Below, piece after piece: positions 39,001 through 53,236 of a stretch of DNA of 64,000 nucleotides. Source of the stretch: Linepithema humile (Eukaryota; Arthropoda; Insecta; Hymenoptera; Formicidae); NCBI RefSeq assembly GCF_040581485.1, contig NC_090133.1:19468001-19532000 (forward strand), given 5' to 3'. The number at the start of each line of letters is the position of its first letter. Position 1 is the stretch's first letter. A program made the position numbers and the translations under genes. The notes below the pieces were generated by a model. That model was not told where the DNA came from. It saw nothing but the letters and a program-made list of their open reading frames with translations, and ran no database searches.

Positions 39001-41464
39001 TTGTTAATCTTGTATACTCGGCGGTAACGTTAATATTTATTTATTTTCCAATATGGAACGAGGGACTGTGCGATAACGCGAAAACGTGTGCGCGCCGGCC
39101 ACGGCGGCAGCGGCGATCGATGTTCTTCGTTGCGCGATCGCCGGGCAGCGGCGTATAGGACGACAGGCGGCCGAGACTAATCTTGTTATCGACGTCGGCC
39201 AATTACGACGGTGATTTTCTCAAAAATGCGGAACTCGCGTCGTTCTCAGTTAACGAGGTTACGTCGCCGGCGGCCAGAGATAGAACGGCCATTGCCGCCG
39301 TGCGATCCAGAGGAGAATCGGTAGTTCTTGTGAAAAAATTTTTTTCTCTAAGAATTACAAGATACGCTTTTCCACGAATCCGTAAATGCCTTTAATAAGA
39401 AAAAAATGAAATTCTTTTTTAAGTTAAAAAATAATATCAAATAATATATTTTAATTAATTTTTATTATTAAAAGAAGATTTATTTGGAAAAAGGCTTTTT
39501 CTTTCTCTTTTTATTTATTTTTTACGATTGTTTTTAATTTATCGTTACTTTTATACTCAAATAGATGCGACGTATTAGCTCTCGAAAATTCGCGCTCTTA
39601 CCCGGTAAATTTGCCCCGTGTTTCCCGCGGAATCGGCCGAAAGAAAGGAGCCTGGCACACTCGCCGTGTAAACAGGAAAGTGACATTTCCCGTTGGAGAA
39701 ATGGTCGCGCTTCCGGTTTCTACGTTTCCGTCGCCGTCGTCGAACGGTGCTACCGTCGAAAAACGCGGAAAGCGCGAGAGCGACTTAGCGCCATCCCGAT
39801 ATCGTTGGAACAAAGTTTACTCTTCCGCCGCGATGGTGGGCTCGGTGCGGCGGCGAACGAGTCCCTGGAATCCAAATAGGGCCCCCAGTATCGAGTACTT
39901 TCGATACTTGGCTTGCTGTACGCCAAGTCCCAACTTCTTGACATCGTTCCAAGTAACTTTTTCCGCAGTCGCGCTTCTTCGTTTTTCGTGCTCGCGACGC
40001 TTGTTTTGCCACTGTTCTTCGTGTACATCGCGCTTTTCTATTCATTTATCCGCTCTTCGTTACGAGCAAGAAGACGCAGCCGAAGGAACGCCTCCTCTTC
40101 TCCCATCCTTCCTCGTCTTTCTCCATCTCGGTGTATTTCTAAACTCGCGACGAAGAAAATGTTGAGTTGCGCGACGACTCGATTTGTCCGTGCCAAACGT
40201 TTTTGCCGACGTTCATCCGTAAATAGCGACTGTACCATAAGTGTTGACAACTCTCGATGACACTGTGAAAAAAGCTGGTGCGTGCGAGCGAGGTCTCGGT
40301 GGTTTTTCGTCCCGTCGTAGCGGACATCGATAATGAATGACGGTATGTCGCGAGGTTCGACAGAACCGTTGCGCGTATCGCGAGAAACGCGTCGGACTGC
40401 ATAAAGTGCGTACAACTTTTGTTTTCCGTACTTTTCAAGAAAACGGCACGATATACCTAATTCTGAAAGGAAAAATTCCAGAGTCGCGGGATTGTTGCGA
40501 AGAGATTTGACGAAGTTAGACTTTCGGTGAACACGCTATAACTCTCCGAGAGGTTGAGGGGGGGAATTGTAACATAGTTGCATTCGTACGCGTTTTATCT
40601 CGACGATTGATACCGCGGAGTTTGCGATATCACCGTCGTAACGGCGCTTCCTGTCTTTTACCCGAAAGTCATAATAACGAAGGGAGAAAACTGAGAAACG
40701 CAGCGGGTTTTATCGAGTTCAACCCTCCCTCGCTAACAATGTTCTGCGTTAGGGAAGCGTTCTTCCTACTTACGATTTCCCGAATGTCCGGCCCGACGTT
40801 TAGTGGTATTGCGAAAAACTGCGGAGGTCAGTGGAGCCGGCGCGGTCAAGCGGCAAGTTTTTATTACACGGTAAAATGTATCCGCGGGAAACTTTTTACG
40901 ACGAATAAAAAGCTTGTGAAAGAAGAAACAGCTCGCGCGTTTCCGAAAAAAAGTTACTGCCTACATCTTTGAAAATTTAATATGCATGCTAAAAGTAGCG
41001 TGAGAGTCGTTAAATTTTATTTTTCTTGATGTCGCGAAATTCTCATAGAATATCGAAAATCAACTGAACACCAGTTCGAATCAAAATTTAATAGTAAATT
41101 CACTGAAATTAATTACTATATAAATATTAATATATTATATATTATAATTATTTAATAAAGCTATTAATTAACAATTTTTCTTTGATAAACGTGTAGAGTC
41201 TGAAGTAGTTAAACATATCGGAATATGCGTATCAAATTTGAAATTTCGCTTAGGCCAATGTTAAACAGTATTCTCGTGTTTTACGTTAAGCTGACGTTTA
41301 CGCTAACGTCCGGGTAATATATATGGCGTATGTGCAAACGAGAAAGAGAGGGGAGGAGCGAATGCGCGAGTACATGGAACACAAAGCTGGTATATATTCG
41401 TAACAGTGAGATTAGCATAAGAGCACATTAATTCATATAACATCGACTGAAGGGAGCAAGAAGG

Positions 41465-41492
41465 CGAGAGAGAAAGAGAGAGAGAGGAGAGA
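41465..41492 (+). repeat. GA-rich tract
   Basis: GAGAGAGAAAGAGAGAGAGAGG-type purine tract in otherwise mixed DNA. Confidence 0.8.
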
Positions 41493-42635
41493 ACACAGGT
41501 TCGTTCGTTTATTACATATACCGTTTCTCAAGAGTGCTCTCGTGCGTATACGAGAAGATATACGCTTCGATACGTGCGCGCGTGAGTAATCGATCTTGCA
41601 TTAACATACACCTACGGTCGATCTGAAATTTTAATTGCAATTCTCAAAGAACGAGGAGAATAGCATGAATTTTTCGTTCAGAATTGTAAATAAGAGTTCA
41701 ACGATCTCACGCTGAAATTGTGAACCTCTGACCTTTCTGTCCACGTCTCTTTAGTAATTTGGCTATTAATAAGAAAGATTTGAATTACAAATGAATAACG
41801 CTGGCACCTGAGATAATTACTTCGCCTAATTACTGCATCTATTGCATCACGTTCTGTCATTAAACTTTGCATCTGCTTCAATACTCAAGTTAAGATCGGG
41901 ATTTCTGGGATGTCTTGTACACGTACATAATTTAATGCATGTTTGGTTATTCGCTGCCCCTGAAATTTTGACGTACAGCAACTTACTCGTCGTTCAACAA
42001 GATGGTTCGACAAGGAAAGGTGAGAGGAGCGCCGTAAATCATCTCGCACCTCTCAAAAGAGATCTTCTCGTTCGATGTGCATTCTCTCGTTTCGTGCCAC
42101 ACGAAAGCTATAGATAGAAAATACATAAATGTCTCTTTGCTCCGCTAAAGCGAAGACATGATGAATTCTAAAAATAAAATAAAGAGGAATAAAAATCATG
42201 ACTGTAACTGTATTGACGTCCGCACGTTAGGAATATTATTATATTTTATTTCTAATTAAATTCAATGTCGAGATCCCTTCTTCGTGCTTAAAAGTCGAGA
42301 TTATAACCGAAAATTGTAATTCTCTTTTACGATTAATTTTAATAGAACTTGAATGGGAATTTAAGGCGCAATTTTGAAGATATATAACGTTGAAAATTAA
42401 AAACTTGCGTGACAAATGCGATAGCCCGCTCTTTGCTCGTTAAGGCAGGCTGCAAAATGGAATTTTGACGATCCCCTAAAAAGGAGCTGCGCGCGTGCTA
42501 TATGATACGAGATGCATTTTGCAACCGACAACGTATTCGGTCGTTGTTGCATCACGAGGTTGAGCTCGTGACCTTCGGTGTGGCGGACGATTTTTATTAT
42601 TCTCTTATTTTTCGAGCGAGAGAGACTCGAGCACA

Positions 42636-42655
42636 CAGCGCAGCGCAGCGCAGCG
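42636..42655 (+). repeat. (CAGCG)4 tandem repeat
   Basis: Four exact CAGCG units in a row. Confidence 0.85.
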
Positions 42656-43792
42656 AGGAGGGTGCGGCAGTGTGTGTGTCTCGTTGGGAAAGACGCGCCT
42701 GCCATTTTTGCGTCGTAAAACCGTCGGGATTATCTATGATCTCGCGAGTGGCGGCACGTATACAAGTATACGCTGCGTGGGAATGGACCGCGAGAGTACG
42801 AGGGACGGATCTGGGTTAATACCTCGCGCTATCTGGGATAAGAGAGGTTCGGTGGGCCCGGCAGAGGTACGTTCAGAACGGTTGTCATTGCGCGAGATAA
42901 CGCGTGCATAATCCCGGAATTAATCAGTGCCCGGGAATTAATACGGATTAGAATCGCTGGTCTGCGATTTGCCCATTAGCTATGCGTAAAATAGCGTGAG
43001 AAGAAGAGAGAGTAGGATTTACGCTGTTCGCATAAATTAGTTTGTCCGTCGATTCCTCAGAAACGCATGAACGCGACAATAATCTTAGCGTAAAAAAAAA
43101 GCAAATTCTGATATACAAATGTTATCATCACAGTTTAACCCTTTGCGATTTGAATTAATTTTGATTAATAAATACAAAGTATTTCGTGACGAATATAATA
43201 ATCAATTTTTTATCTACTTATTATTTAAGAAACTTTATGTAGCTTAACAAATTTTGTCAATTCTCATGTATTGGTTTAATTGTTAGTAAAGTATCGTGTC
43301 GAGTTCCATCCCGCAAGGTTAGAAAAAACGAAAAAAGAATATTATTGCCAGCCTTGTCTGTCGTCTATCGGACATTCAAAAGAGATAATCTTTCAACCTG
43401 TTCTTTTTAAAAATCTCGACTGAATGAGAAGTAGAGAACTATTTGAAAATCGTGGCATATAATTTTTTTTCCATTCTGTACGAACGGTTGAGCGAGAACC
43501 ATAGAAATTATTCGGAATGCTCGCTCGCAGAGATAATAATTTATTTCCTCTTCATGGGCGCGCGCGCGCGCTTTCGCAGCTCTCTAGAACTGGCTTTCGG
43601 CGAGCGTAAATTTAACAACTCGACCTCACGGTATTTTTATTCGAGAGCACAATAAATTACCTTTACTTTTACGCCTCGCGCGCCCACTCTTTTTCCTTTT
43701 CTCCCCCTCGGTACGTAGTCGCACCGGCTACAATGTGAGCACGCGTGGCTAAGTCCGCATCGGCTCTCGTGTTACTTTGTACCTCCACTCGT

Positions 43793-43797
<5 letters not shown>

Positions 43798-43851
<54 letters not shown>
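43798..43851 (+). repeat. (CT)27 microsatellite
   Basis: An uninterrupted 54-bp CT run, the longest in the window. It gives RERERE or SLSLSL frames on the two strands, which explains the overlapping ORFs around 43669-43992. Confidence 0.95.
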
Positions 43852-43853
<2 letters not shown>

Positions 43854-45004
43854 CTCTTTCCGTTTGCCCCCGTCTTCCTCTCCGGCCGCGAGAGAGACCG
43901 TAAAGAGTTTTCCATCGACGGCAAGCCATAAAGTTATGCCGACGCTATCATTAAAGAGGAGCACCGCGCGGAGGGAGATAAAAAGTATTTGATTACCCGC
44001 CGACCACTCTGACGAGAGACCTTTTTCCGACTAACTCTCCCACGTCTCTCTTCTTCCTCCTTGTCCTCCTTCTTTCTCCTTCTCTTCCCCTTTAGAATAT
44101 CTCTCTTTTTTTCTCTTCCGCGCTGCTAGCCGCTCTAACTGCACCATTTAAATACTGACGACCACGATAGGCAAAAGGAGAGTAACGAGCAGTTCATATT
44201 TTCTGCTACGCCCCGACAAGACAAAATATTATCGAAATCTATGAAATCGCGTGACGGCGCGATCTGTAAATTACTCAGGATGTTTTATACGGTATTCTGA
44301 AAGCCGCGACGGTCGCGATATCGCTGGAAATCTGGCTGCTTTTTAAGGCGTAACTGTAGATACGGTCTGACCACATACAGACAATATTCACTGCCACCCC
44401 AAAATGCGCGTAATTATGTGTTCATCTGAAGTACATTCAACATATTTTATCTTAACATATTAATTGTTCCAGAAGTCCTTTTTAACTATCATTTCTCTAT
44501 AAGATAAATTTTGAAGCTTTCTAATTGTGTTGCATACATTTATTGTATGTGATATTTATTAAACATTCCGATGATTACATCTTGAATTGGAGTCTTTACA
44601 AAGATATTTTGTTCACATTATCCGATACAATTATTTGAATAGAACGTCATTTACCTTCTTGCGTCTCTTTCTGTCAAATTGCAAGTCTATGATTGATTCG
44701 TACCTATGCGTGATATGCACTCGCGGTTACATTCAGTTCGCGAGTGCACGGGAGTTTCGTGATCAGCGTGGCGAGCAGGGCGTGCTCCGTGCAAAAGAGT
44801 GCAGCCTGTACACCTGTCCGTCTGTCCATCAGTCATTTAGCGAGCTGCGGGAAGATTAATGGCTGACCCATGTAAATGACTAGTGGAGGTTCAAGCACAC
44901 GAATCCCGCTCTCCTCCCCCTTTCTCGTTCTGCGTCCTGCTCTCCACGTGCGCTTTACCAGGTCGCATACACCTCGTCTACATCGCCGACCGTGTCTTTT
45001 CTTT

Positions 45005-45020
45005 CTCTCTCTCTCTCTCT
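45005..45020 (+). repeat. (CT)8 tract
   Basis: Short CT run in a CT-rich block. Confidence 0.8.
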
Positions 45021-48000
45021 TCTCCTAGAGTCGTACTCTTCGTCCCGCAAACCTCGATCCATTCGTCGTCGTAGAAACGCGCTCGACGCGCTCCTGGTAC
45101 CGTTCTGAAAGGAGCACGCCCGTGTATTCTTGATCGATCGAGCCTCGCTCTCACGGTTGGGCGTCAGCCGGAGATTAAGATCCCCACGAGAGAAACGATA
45201 CGTCGACACATATCACATTTCCGATTGATAACTTTCTCCTAAGGGTAGAAACCCGGAAGGTCATAAAATAACGAGCTAATTGCCAACGGGTCTTGAAGTA
45301 AGCACGGTCCGTGAAATCAAATATTTGCAGCTGGTATTTTTTTCTTCAATGTTCTTATACGCATATTTTTCAGCGATATTAGTGCGTTATAAAGTCTATC
45401 GTAGGCAAAATATTTTTCTGCAAAGTCAAAAACACATCTCACGTTTTGAAATTATATCGTATCTCGTATTCACTTTGTTTTCTGCAATATCACAATATAA
45501 TTTTACACTCGCACGAAATTATCGTACAATTGTCTACTGTCGCAATTACGCAAGATAGGGATACGGGTTCTCGGATTCGTGCTTTATCAATGTATGTTAC
45601 TTCACGAACCGCTCGAACAGCTGATATCAACCGGACCAGCGGCGGTTAGCTGTGCAGCGATTCAGTGACGGTAGCGCGCTCATAAAAACAATCAACGAGG
45701 ACTTATTTAATAATCTAAAACGCTTTTTTCACCGAACGTCGCGTGAAAGCATTGACAAATGTCGCCGTTCATTCGTTTATCCGAAAGTATCATTTTATTA
45801 CGTAATTGCCATTATTTTTTTTCCGAAATAATCTCGCTTAAACAAATTTTTATGTACCTTGTCAAATGCTAAAATTTTTAAAAATAATTATATTTTATTT
45901 ATCACTAACATTGAATGAACAAATCTTGATTAAGATAAATTTTTTAAGTCATATTGGTTGATAATATTTAATCTTTAACTTTTGCTAATATTAAGTTATC
46001 AATTTGCTAACATAAGAAAATGAAATGACCTTTTGTTGTTTTGCGATGTTTCGATAATGATCCGCGTTTCATTAACGCAATAAAAAATGCAGTTAATTAT
46101 GAGTATATTTGTAGTAAAAATTCTTATCGCGCGAGTTCAATAACGATGATGCAAATATGCATATCGATAATCAGCATAATGCGACGCGCGCAGATTAGAT
46201 TGCGACAGAAACAACACACGACACGAGTTCCGATATTTTTCATATCATATCGAGCAACAGCCAAATCAGCCGTTGATCCTTACAAGTCCGCGTCAATAGC
46301 CGCTGCACCTTCGAGATATTTACATCGTGATACGCCTCGGCCTTTGCTGCGATTCTCCACGGTTGCTCTCGCGAAAAGGAATCGGGGAATCTGTTTTCGT
46401 CGCTCGCACGCACGCTACGACGATTGTTTTTTCAAGTTTCTCGCCACGCAAAACACAGGCTCGATTTATCGCGACTTGCTGCTGGTCGGCGATGCCCAGC
46501 GTGCATACATTTTATTCTCACTCGCATACCATAGTCGCGAATAGGTTTCTTTCTGAACATTGTTTTCTCTGTCGGCATCGCGAAACGTCGGATTTCCGCT
46601 CGGTACTTTCTTTCCGCAGCTGCGTCTGCCTATTGAATCGAGGTTTCGTAGAAATTGCCGTTACCTACCGCTCCTCCTACTGTTCCTCGTCTTTTCTCCG
46701 ATCAAACGCGTTCTCTTCGGTAAGAAAACAAATTTCTCGAGTCCGTCCGCGCTCGCTTCCTCTGCTTTTCTTGTTTCTTGCAAATCGGGGTTTATGCGAC
46801 TGACAGACCTTCCTTTATTCGTTAAACGATGTTCGGAGAGTTACATTTCTCTTCTTGGATCATGTATTTCTTCCATTACAGAGACACGTGAGATGTTAAT
46901 GAACAGCTGTTACAGACCACAAGGTATTTAATTCATTTAAAACACAGCTTGTTATTCTCATTTAAATATCGTAATAACGATGCCTCTCTCAAATAAAATT
47001 TTGTGATAAAATTGACGTGAAATTAAACGAAAATATCATATGTAAATATATATCAAATAATTTCTCTGACTAAAATTAATTTATGATTGAAAGAATTCGA
47101 CGAAAAATTCGCTTTTTATTCCAAATGTTTTTAATTATCTATAAACATTTACGTATTAATTGTCTTTGCCGTGTAAATATCGGCTAGAGAGTCGAAATTT
47201 TGCCTTTGGCGAGAATCGATGAGGCGAGTTTTTGCTGAATGCGCTTTCGTGTGATCAATGAGTCGCGAGATTTCCCCTTTCACACTACATATCGTTCTCT
47301 TTCTCTCCTTTTTCCCCGTCTCTCTTTCCTTTTCTGTTCGCGCTGCGTCCGCGATAAAATCGATTTTATGATGGTGGTTTTAGTGCTCGCTAATATTAGC
47401 GATGTGATTATGCAACGGCATCGGGCGCGCTCCAGCGCACCGGTGGTGCTTGCAGGCTGTTGCCAAGACGGCGTTTGCCGAGCTTGCGTCACGATCGAAC
47501 CACAGTAAACTCCGGTATACGAGAGTTAACGCGCGACGCGCGCGCAGCTGGGGGCGTAAATCTCTTTGTTACTTTCGGAGTACAGTAACGGCAGCGGCGG
47601 ACAGAATATCACAAACGTAAAATAATTATACGAAACCGATTGACACGGTTCATGTTTTTCGCGTATTACAGCGTATTTGCGTTATACGATCTGTGAACAA
47701 TATCCTTCGTAGGAACTGTAGCTATAGTCAAATGCATAAAATTACAGTTTATATGTGTATAGTTTTGCATCTTCATCAAATCATACAACCCTGTGGTCGT
47801 AATAAATATTACATGGGAACGCAGCGACCGTAAATAATGATTCGCGTATAATGCTTATCGTTGCGCACTTTGTAGCACATTTTATAGTGTGGCTAAAGGA
47901 AGAATTTTACTGCGTATCGTTATGATATCGTAAATGACAAAGTCGATAACGATATCGCATAATATAAGCAAACCGTTATCGCGACGAATGTATGCAAAGG

Positions 48001-48320
48001 TAGCGAAGTGTTAATTAATATATCTCTTTATTGTTTTTATTATTTTTTATAACATTTTTTTTAGTGTTTTTATCGTCACAATCATATACTCTTTCGTTCT
48101 AAAATTTCGATCAATCTTTCGATAATTTTTCCCACTTTTCCATCTTGAATCTTTTCTTCGCTTCGTTCTCGTGCTTTTCTTTACACATCGCGCCTTGGGA
48201 TAGATCGCGTCTCACGAGCGCGGGAGCTTCTTCGAGCCTCGACGTCTCTCCGGCGTCGGACGTGCGGGAGAGGTATAATGGAACGGAAAGAAAGAGGGAC
48301 GGAGAAGGAGAGCGCGCGCG

Positions 48321-48324
<4 letters not shown>

Positions 48325-48376
<52 letters not shown>
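48325..48376 (+). repeat. (AG)26 microsatellite
   Basis: An uninterrupted 52-bp AG run preceded by GCGCGCGCGC. It explains the arginine/glutamate or serine/leucine repeat frames at 48111-48557. Confidence 0.95.
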
Positions 48377-48381
<5 letters not shown>

Positions 48382-50126
48382 AGAAGAAAGGAAAGCGGGA
48401 TCGTGCTGATGCATTTTAAAACGTTTATACCGCCGTCAAGCAGCGAGCGTCTAGGCTGATGAACGAGCGGGCAGTACGCGCGCGCACGGGCCCTAATGCG
48501 AATATAATTATCATTAGAAGGGGAATAGTGGGAGGTCGCTGACCCTGGATAACGCACTTTGCGCGATGCAATGAGCGATGTACCAGCGTCGGCGGTTATG
48601 CGCCAGTGCGCGCTGTTTTACTTGAGATTTAGATCGCGCTGAACGCAACTTCTCGGAAACCGGCCTTCTCGGACCCATTTTCAAACAATACGCTCGGAAA
48701 CTCTGCGTTGCCGCCGGTCGTTACGAGGCCGGTAACGAGCGTCGATATCCGTGCACGCTCGAATCTCATTCCCCCCGGTAATGATGCACGATCGTCGTGC
48801 ACTCCGAGATTTGCCTGAGTCAGTCACGGAAGCGATGAAGGTCAGTGTGCCGATCGTTAAATCCGCGAAACGCGCGTCAAGGTTTTGCGCCACTGGTGTG
48901 GCGAGCGTTTTCTTGCAGAAAACCGGCGTGTCGCGATTACTCTTCTCGCTCCATAAAACGGTCAACAATTTTGCAAGGTTTCGACGGATATTCTGGGATC
49001 GCATTTTTATTTTCAAGATAAAATTCGAAATTTGCACCGCAGAATTCTGCGAGAAAGCCTGCTGTAAGAAAAAGATCACAGAACTGTATACGTACGAAGC
49101 GAGAAGTTTTCTTGATTCGTCGAAGCTATCTTTTGTGATATAAAAATATAACGATATATGTATATTGAGGAAGATACGTAGCAAAGAAATACACACGTAA
49201 GATGGGAATTGGAGATATCAGGACGCGGTCTTGAATTTTTTCGAAAAATACCAATTCATGTAGATCCATTTTTCGAAACTTCAACTTTCTGTAAATCTTG
49301 GCGAATTAATGGTCGACGTTGCGATAAAAAAGTATATAAGGTTGACAAGTCCGAGCGCGCAAAGATTGGAAAACAAGCAGGAATTGCGTTCGTCCGACAA
49401 GGTTGAGTGCACATAAGTTTACGAGGCGCCGTGAAGACGCGAGGACGGTCGAGTACGCGCAAAACAGACGATTCCGCGCGAAAGGTAGCTAATAAATCGT
49501 TTAAATTTACCTGCCGGCCGGCCGCGATAACGCTTCCTTACGGCGCGGCGATATCGCGCGCGGTATCGATCCCGCGCATGAGAGGATACGCGACCCGCGA
49601 AAGAGAATTCGCTTTCGCGCAAACAAATAGACGGGTTTTATCGTCCGCCGCGGACTTCTTCGCGGAAAAACTACAAGATCACCGACGGTGGCGATAAAGC
49701 AAACTAGACTAACGACGTTACGACGAGCAGAAAGAATTTACGACGCGCAATTTACCGCCCGCCCGCGAGCGAGCGGGCGAGCGAGCATCGCGCGCATTAC
49801 TTTTACCTCCCCTCGTCTTGAACTTTATCTCGAAAATAAAGCGGAACGAGATAGTGCGGTCGATGGATGGGAAAACGAAGGGAGGACGATAAGGAAGACG
49901 CGGGGCATTGCGCGTTAAGGGACCCTTTTAGTTGAGGAGTTTATCCCAGGAGAAATATGACCCTTTGTGAACATACGCAGCAGTATAAAAAATGAAATTG
50001 CGTTATTGATGCACTTTATAACCCGTATGCGTTTCCTTTTCTCATGCGCGTCTCGATTGTAACCGTGTTTTCTGTTCGCGTCTGGTGTTTAGGAAGTACA
50101 CACGCTGCGTCGCGTTGAATACACTG

Positions 50127-50172
50127 GCCGTTTTACTCTGAATATATTTGCCGTTTTATTTTGAATATATTT
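50127..50172 (+). repeat. 23-bp tandem duplication
   Basis: Two adjacent copies of GCCGTTTTA(CTC/TTT)TGAATATATTT differing at two positions. Confidence 0.85.
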
Positions 50173-53100
50173 ATCGCGTACACAAAAGATACACTGTCCG
50201 CGCGCGTACGTTGCGCGCGATATTTGCGTTATCGAAGTGAAAGAGAAACAGAATTAACATAATTAAAATCAACAGGAAACCCGTCCGCCGTCGCCACTGC
50301 CGCGATTTGGTACATTAATTTTCCAACGGTCGACAGCGCTGTATAATGCGACTCAAAATAGAATCGTCATTCGTGCGTACGCGATCCCGTCGATTCGAGA
50401 TAACCGCTCACCTCGTAAAATCGCTCGGCTCGCGCGGTTATTCACCTAGCAGATCGTAACGTTTGATGGATATCGGCGGAATGCAGGAGGGCGAATATCA
50501 TCGACGATATTCAACCAGTTGACAGGAAAACGCAAGAATTAGGGCAGTGAATGTGTCGGCATGTATTTCAGACAAATTCACGTCTGAGGAATTTCAGACG
50601 TCATATTCAAGATATTCGGTTGTTTAAAGTTGATGCATTTGTATATTGGAAAAAACAAATTTCGTACTGTAATATATTCTCGGAGAGCTGATTACGCGAC
50701 CATCCGTCACGCACATCTCGATTAAATATTTCATCAATGGATTTCAAAGCGTGCTTTTAGGAATAACATCATTAGCTGGGAATAGTTATCGGACACTGGG
50801 CGTGTAGCAATTAGATGAGAAAAAACCCGTCGGTACCGGCGGGTAATGAAAAATGGATTACAACGATTACAATCCCCGGCGAGAGGACTCGCGTTAAAAA
50901 TGCAAAAACCGCATTCGTCCGCTCGCTTTACCCGGCTTAATTTGAAGTTTTCACGTACCGTCTCGTAACTGAATTATTTTTCAACGGCGACTGCGGCGGC
51001 CGCCGCCGCCGTCGCTTCTCGCCCTGTACACCTCTCGCTCGGCCAGCGGCTTTGTTCTCCGCGAGGGAATCCACTTTAATTACCAGTTTCATCTACGTAC
51101 CTTTGCGTAAACTTGGCAAGTTCACCCCCGCGCCTATTCCAGCCAGCCGGCAGCGCGGCAGTACGTATCAAAGGATTAACAGGAATTAACCCCCTTTATG
51201 GCGGAACTTTATTCAGTCCTCTGAGGTCCGTACTTTACGACCACCCTATTACAACGCCCCCGGCGAAAATGTCTACTCCGGCAGTGGAATCGGCTGAAAC
51301 GGCACCGTTTCTATCGTTTATCCCACGTTTGTCTTGTAAATTGCGTTTCGCGGACGAGTGACTTTGCGGAAGCGAGAAAAAACCGGTACGAATTGAATTG
51401 CAAATGGCAGCTCCAAGACGTGATTGTTAAAATTAATTCTCTGTGATTTTTTTCCCTGATTCGCGAGAAATCCGTAACGTCGTACAGACCGAAGCGTTAA
51501 TCGGACTCTACGTGTTTTAACAATCGCGCGTATATCTAACCGGTTAATGTGGACTTGACGTGCACGATTCCTCGACTCGCTACGCAAGAAAGTCACATCG
51601 CGAGAGAGTTAACGGTATCGGGAGAAAGTCGGGAGAAAGATTCGCTCGGGTTGATTATCTTTTTTGCCGCGCGCGATTATCGCTTCGGTAGTTCGGCAAA
51701 AATTACAAACCGCGATAACGCTCGTCTAAAATTGCCGTCGATGAGCCATGCTCGAATGACCTTGTTCGGATTGAAGTCGAAAACGATCAAGTTGAAGCAG
51801 CAGCCTCCTGTCGGAATTGTATTAGGTTTCAGATATGCATCTTATAAATTAAATGTTGCCTGTGGATTTAAATTACACAACTGTCAGAACTAAATTGCGC
51901 TGACATGGAGATTCTAATATATCTGGAAATATCCGGATTCGCTTCTCGCGAAGCCCTCGAGCGTTATCGCAAAACGTTTCGCGAGTTATCGTTCCAACGC
52001 GATAGTATTAGTTCGCGGGAACACAAACTTGCGCGCGACTTGGAAACTTTCAAGGACCGCGCGACAGGACGATGACGAGGCGCGCCGCGCTGCGAGACAC
52101 CTGACGTAACCGGTTCGCGAAACAAACCGGTGAAAAAAGGACCGGTTGTAATAGGTCGCGGTAAACGCGCGGCGCGGGCAGAACTTTCTTCGATCTTCGT
52201 TAGGCAAGGCACTCGCACGGAAAAATAAGAAATCGTTAGATTCGCTACATGCTCGGTAAATATAACACCGGCCGTCCCGTATAATTATATTATTTCTTTT
52301 ATTTTATATTATATTTTATATTAAAGGAGAGTGCACAAATAATTTTTAATGCGCGTGAGACTTTTAAAAATAATTCGGATCAACGGGGTTATATAATTTT
52401 ATCGCAACATCGAGAATCTTTGCGTTTTCTGACGTCGCTTTCGAGGCGATCGTTTGGCGAGTTTTGTCGGAAGTCTGGCTCGGTTCCAGTTTCCTTCGCG
52501 TTTCAATTGATCAGCCGATCACATCTGGCAAGCACGGCCGTCACCGCGCGAGAGAGTTCGTTATTTTCCTAATCCCCTCTGAGAATCGTTCTCGCGTAGA
52601 CTGATATGTTTACAATGCGGCTATATGCAGACGCGAATTTCTCACCACGAGAATATCAACTTTCCCGATATATGTTCGTTTACACACAGAGATTACATCA
52701 TCGTTCTCAGAGTCACTTATTGCGGGGTAAACAGTTCATATTTAGAAAGACTGTTTTAATCAATGAATGACACAACATTCGCACGAGAGTATCGAAGCGA
52801 GATTGCTGAATTTTCAGCCGCTTTCTTCGGATAAAGCTTGCAATTTCCCTTCTGTATTATGCCAAAATAATTGTGCAAATACGCTGTTGCGTGTAAAAGT
52901 TATATTTTTACTCATTCATTTTTGCTTACCTTGCACGGTGATTTATGTATTTGCTCGTTTCTGAGGAAAACTCACGGCCAAAGTCCTTTCGCAATCCAGC
53001 CTCCGGAATGGAACCCTATCCCATTCCATTCGACCCTATCCCGTCCTCGTAGATTGTATATGTCGCCCTCGGAATTGGTTCTCCGGCGTTCGACATCGGT

Positions 53101-53202
53101 GACCGCTCGCTCGTAAATTGATACGCGCCGTGCAATAATTAAACGCGCGGTCACGGGAAACCCATAATCCTCATGCGGCTCCCGTTTCTCTCCTCGCACT
53201 CG

Positions 53203-53204
<2 letters not shown>

Positions 53205-53233
<29 letters not shown>
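53205..53233 (+). repeat. (CT)n microsatellite
   Basis: Uninterrupted CT run of about 29 bp. Confidence 0.92.

Positions 53234-53236
<3 letters not shown>

Noticed and set aside
39611..40165. 184-codon plus-strand open frame
   Set aside because: Several frames on both strands are open here because CpG-rich DNA has few stops; the sequence is low in structure and lacks splice or family support.
42000..42020. Possible exon ending at AAAG|GTGAGA near 42020
   Set aside because: None of the three frames resembles the missing GRB14-like domains, and the acceptor is weak.
43669..43992. Arg-Glu and Ser-Leu repeat proteins
   Set aside because: Pure translation of the (CT)27 microsatellite; the same applies to 48111-48557, 31540-31779 and 53151-53436.
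46615..46718. Possible exon between TTCCGCAG and GTAAGA
   Set aside because: The translation (LRLPIESRFRRNCRYLPLLL...) fits no part of the PH, BPS or SH2 domains and the splice signals alone are not enough.
48681..49196. 171-codon minus-strand open frame overlapping a 130-codon plus-strand frame
   Set aside because: No recognisable motif, and an open frame on both strands suggests base composition rather than coding.
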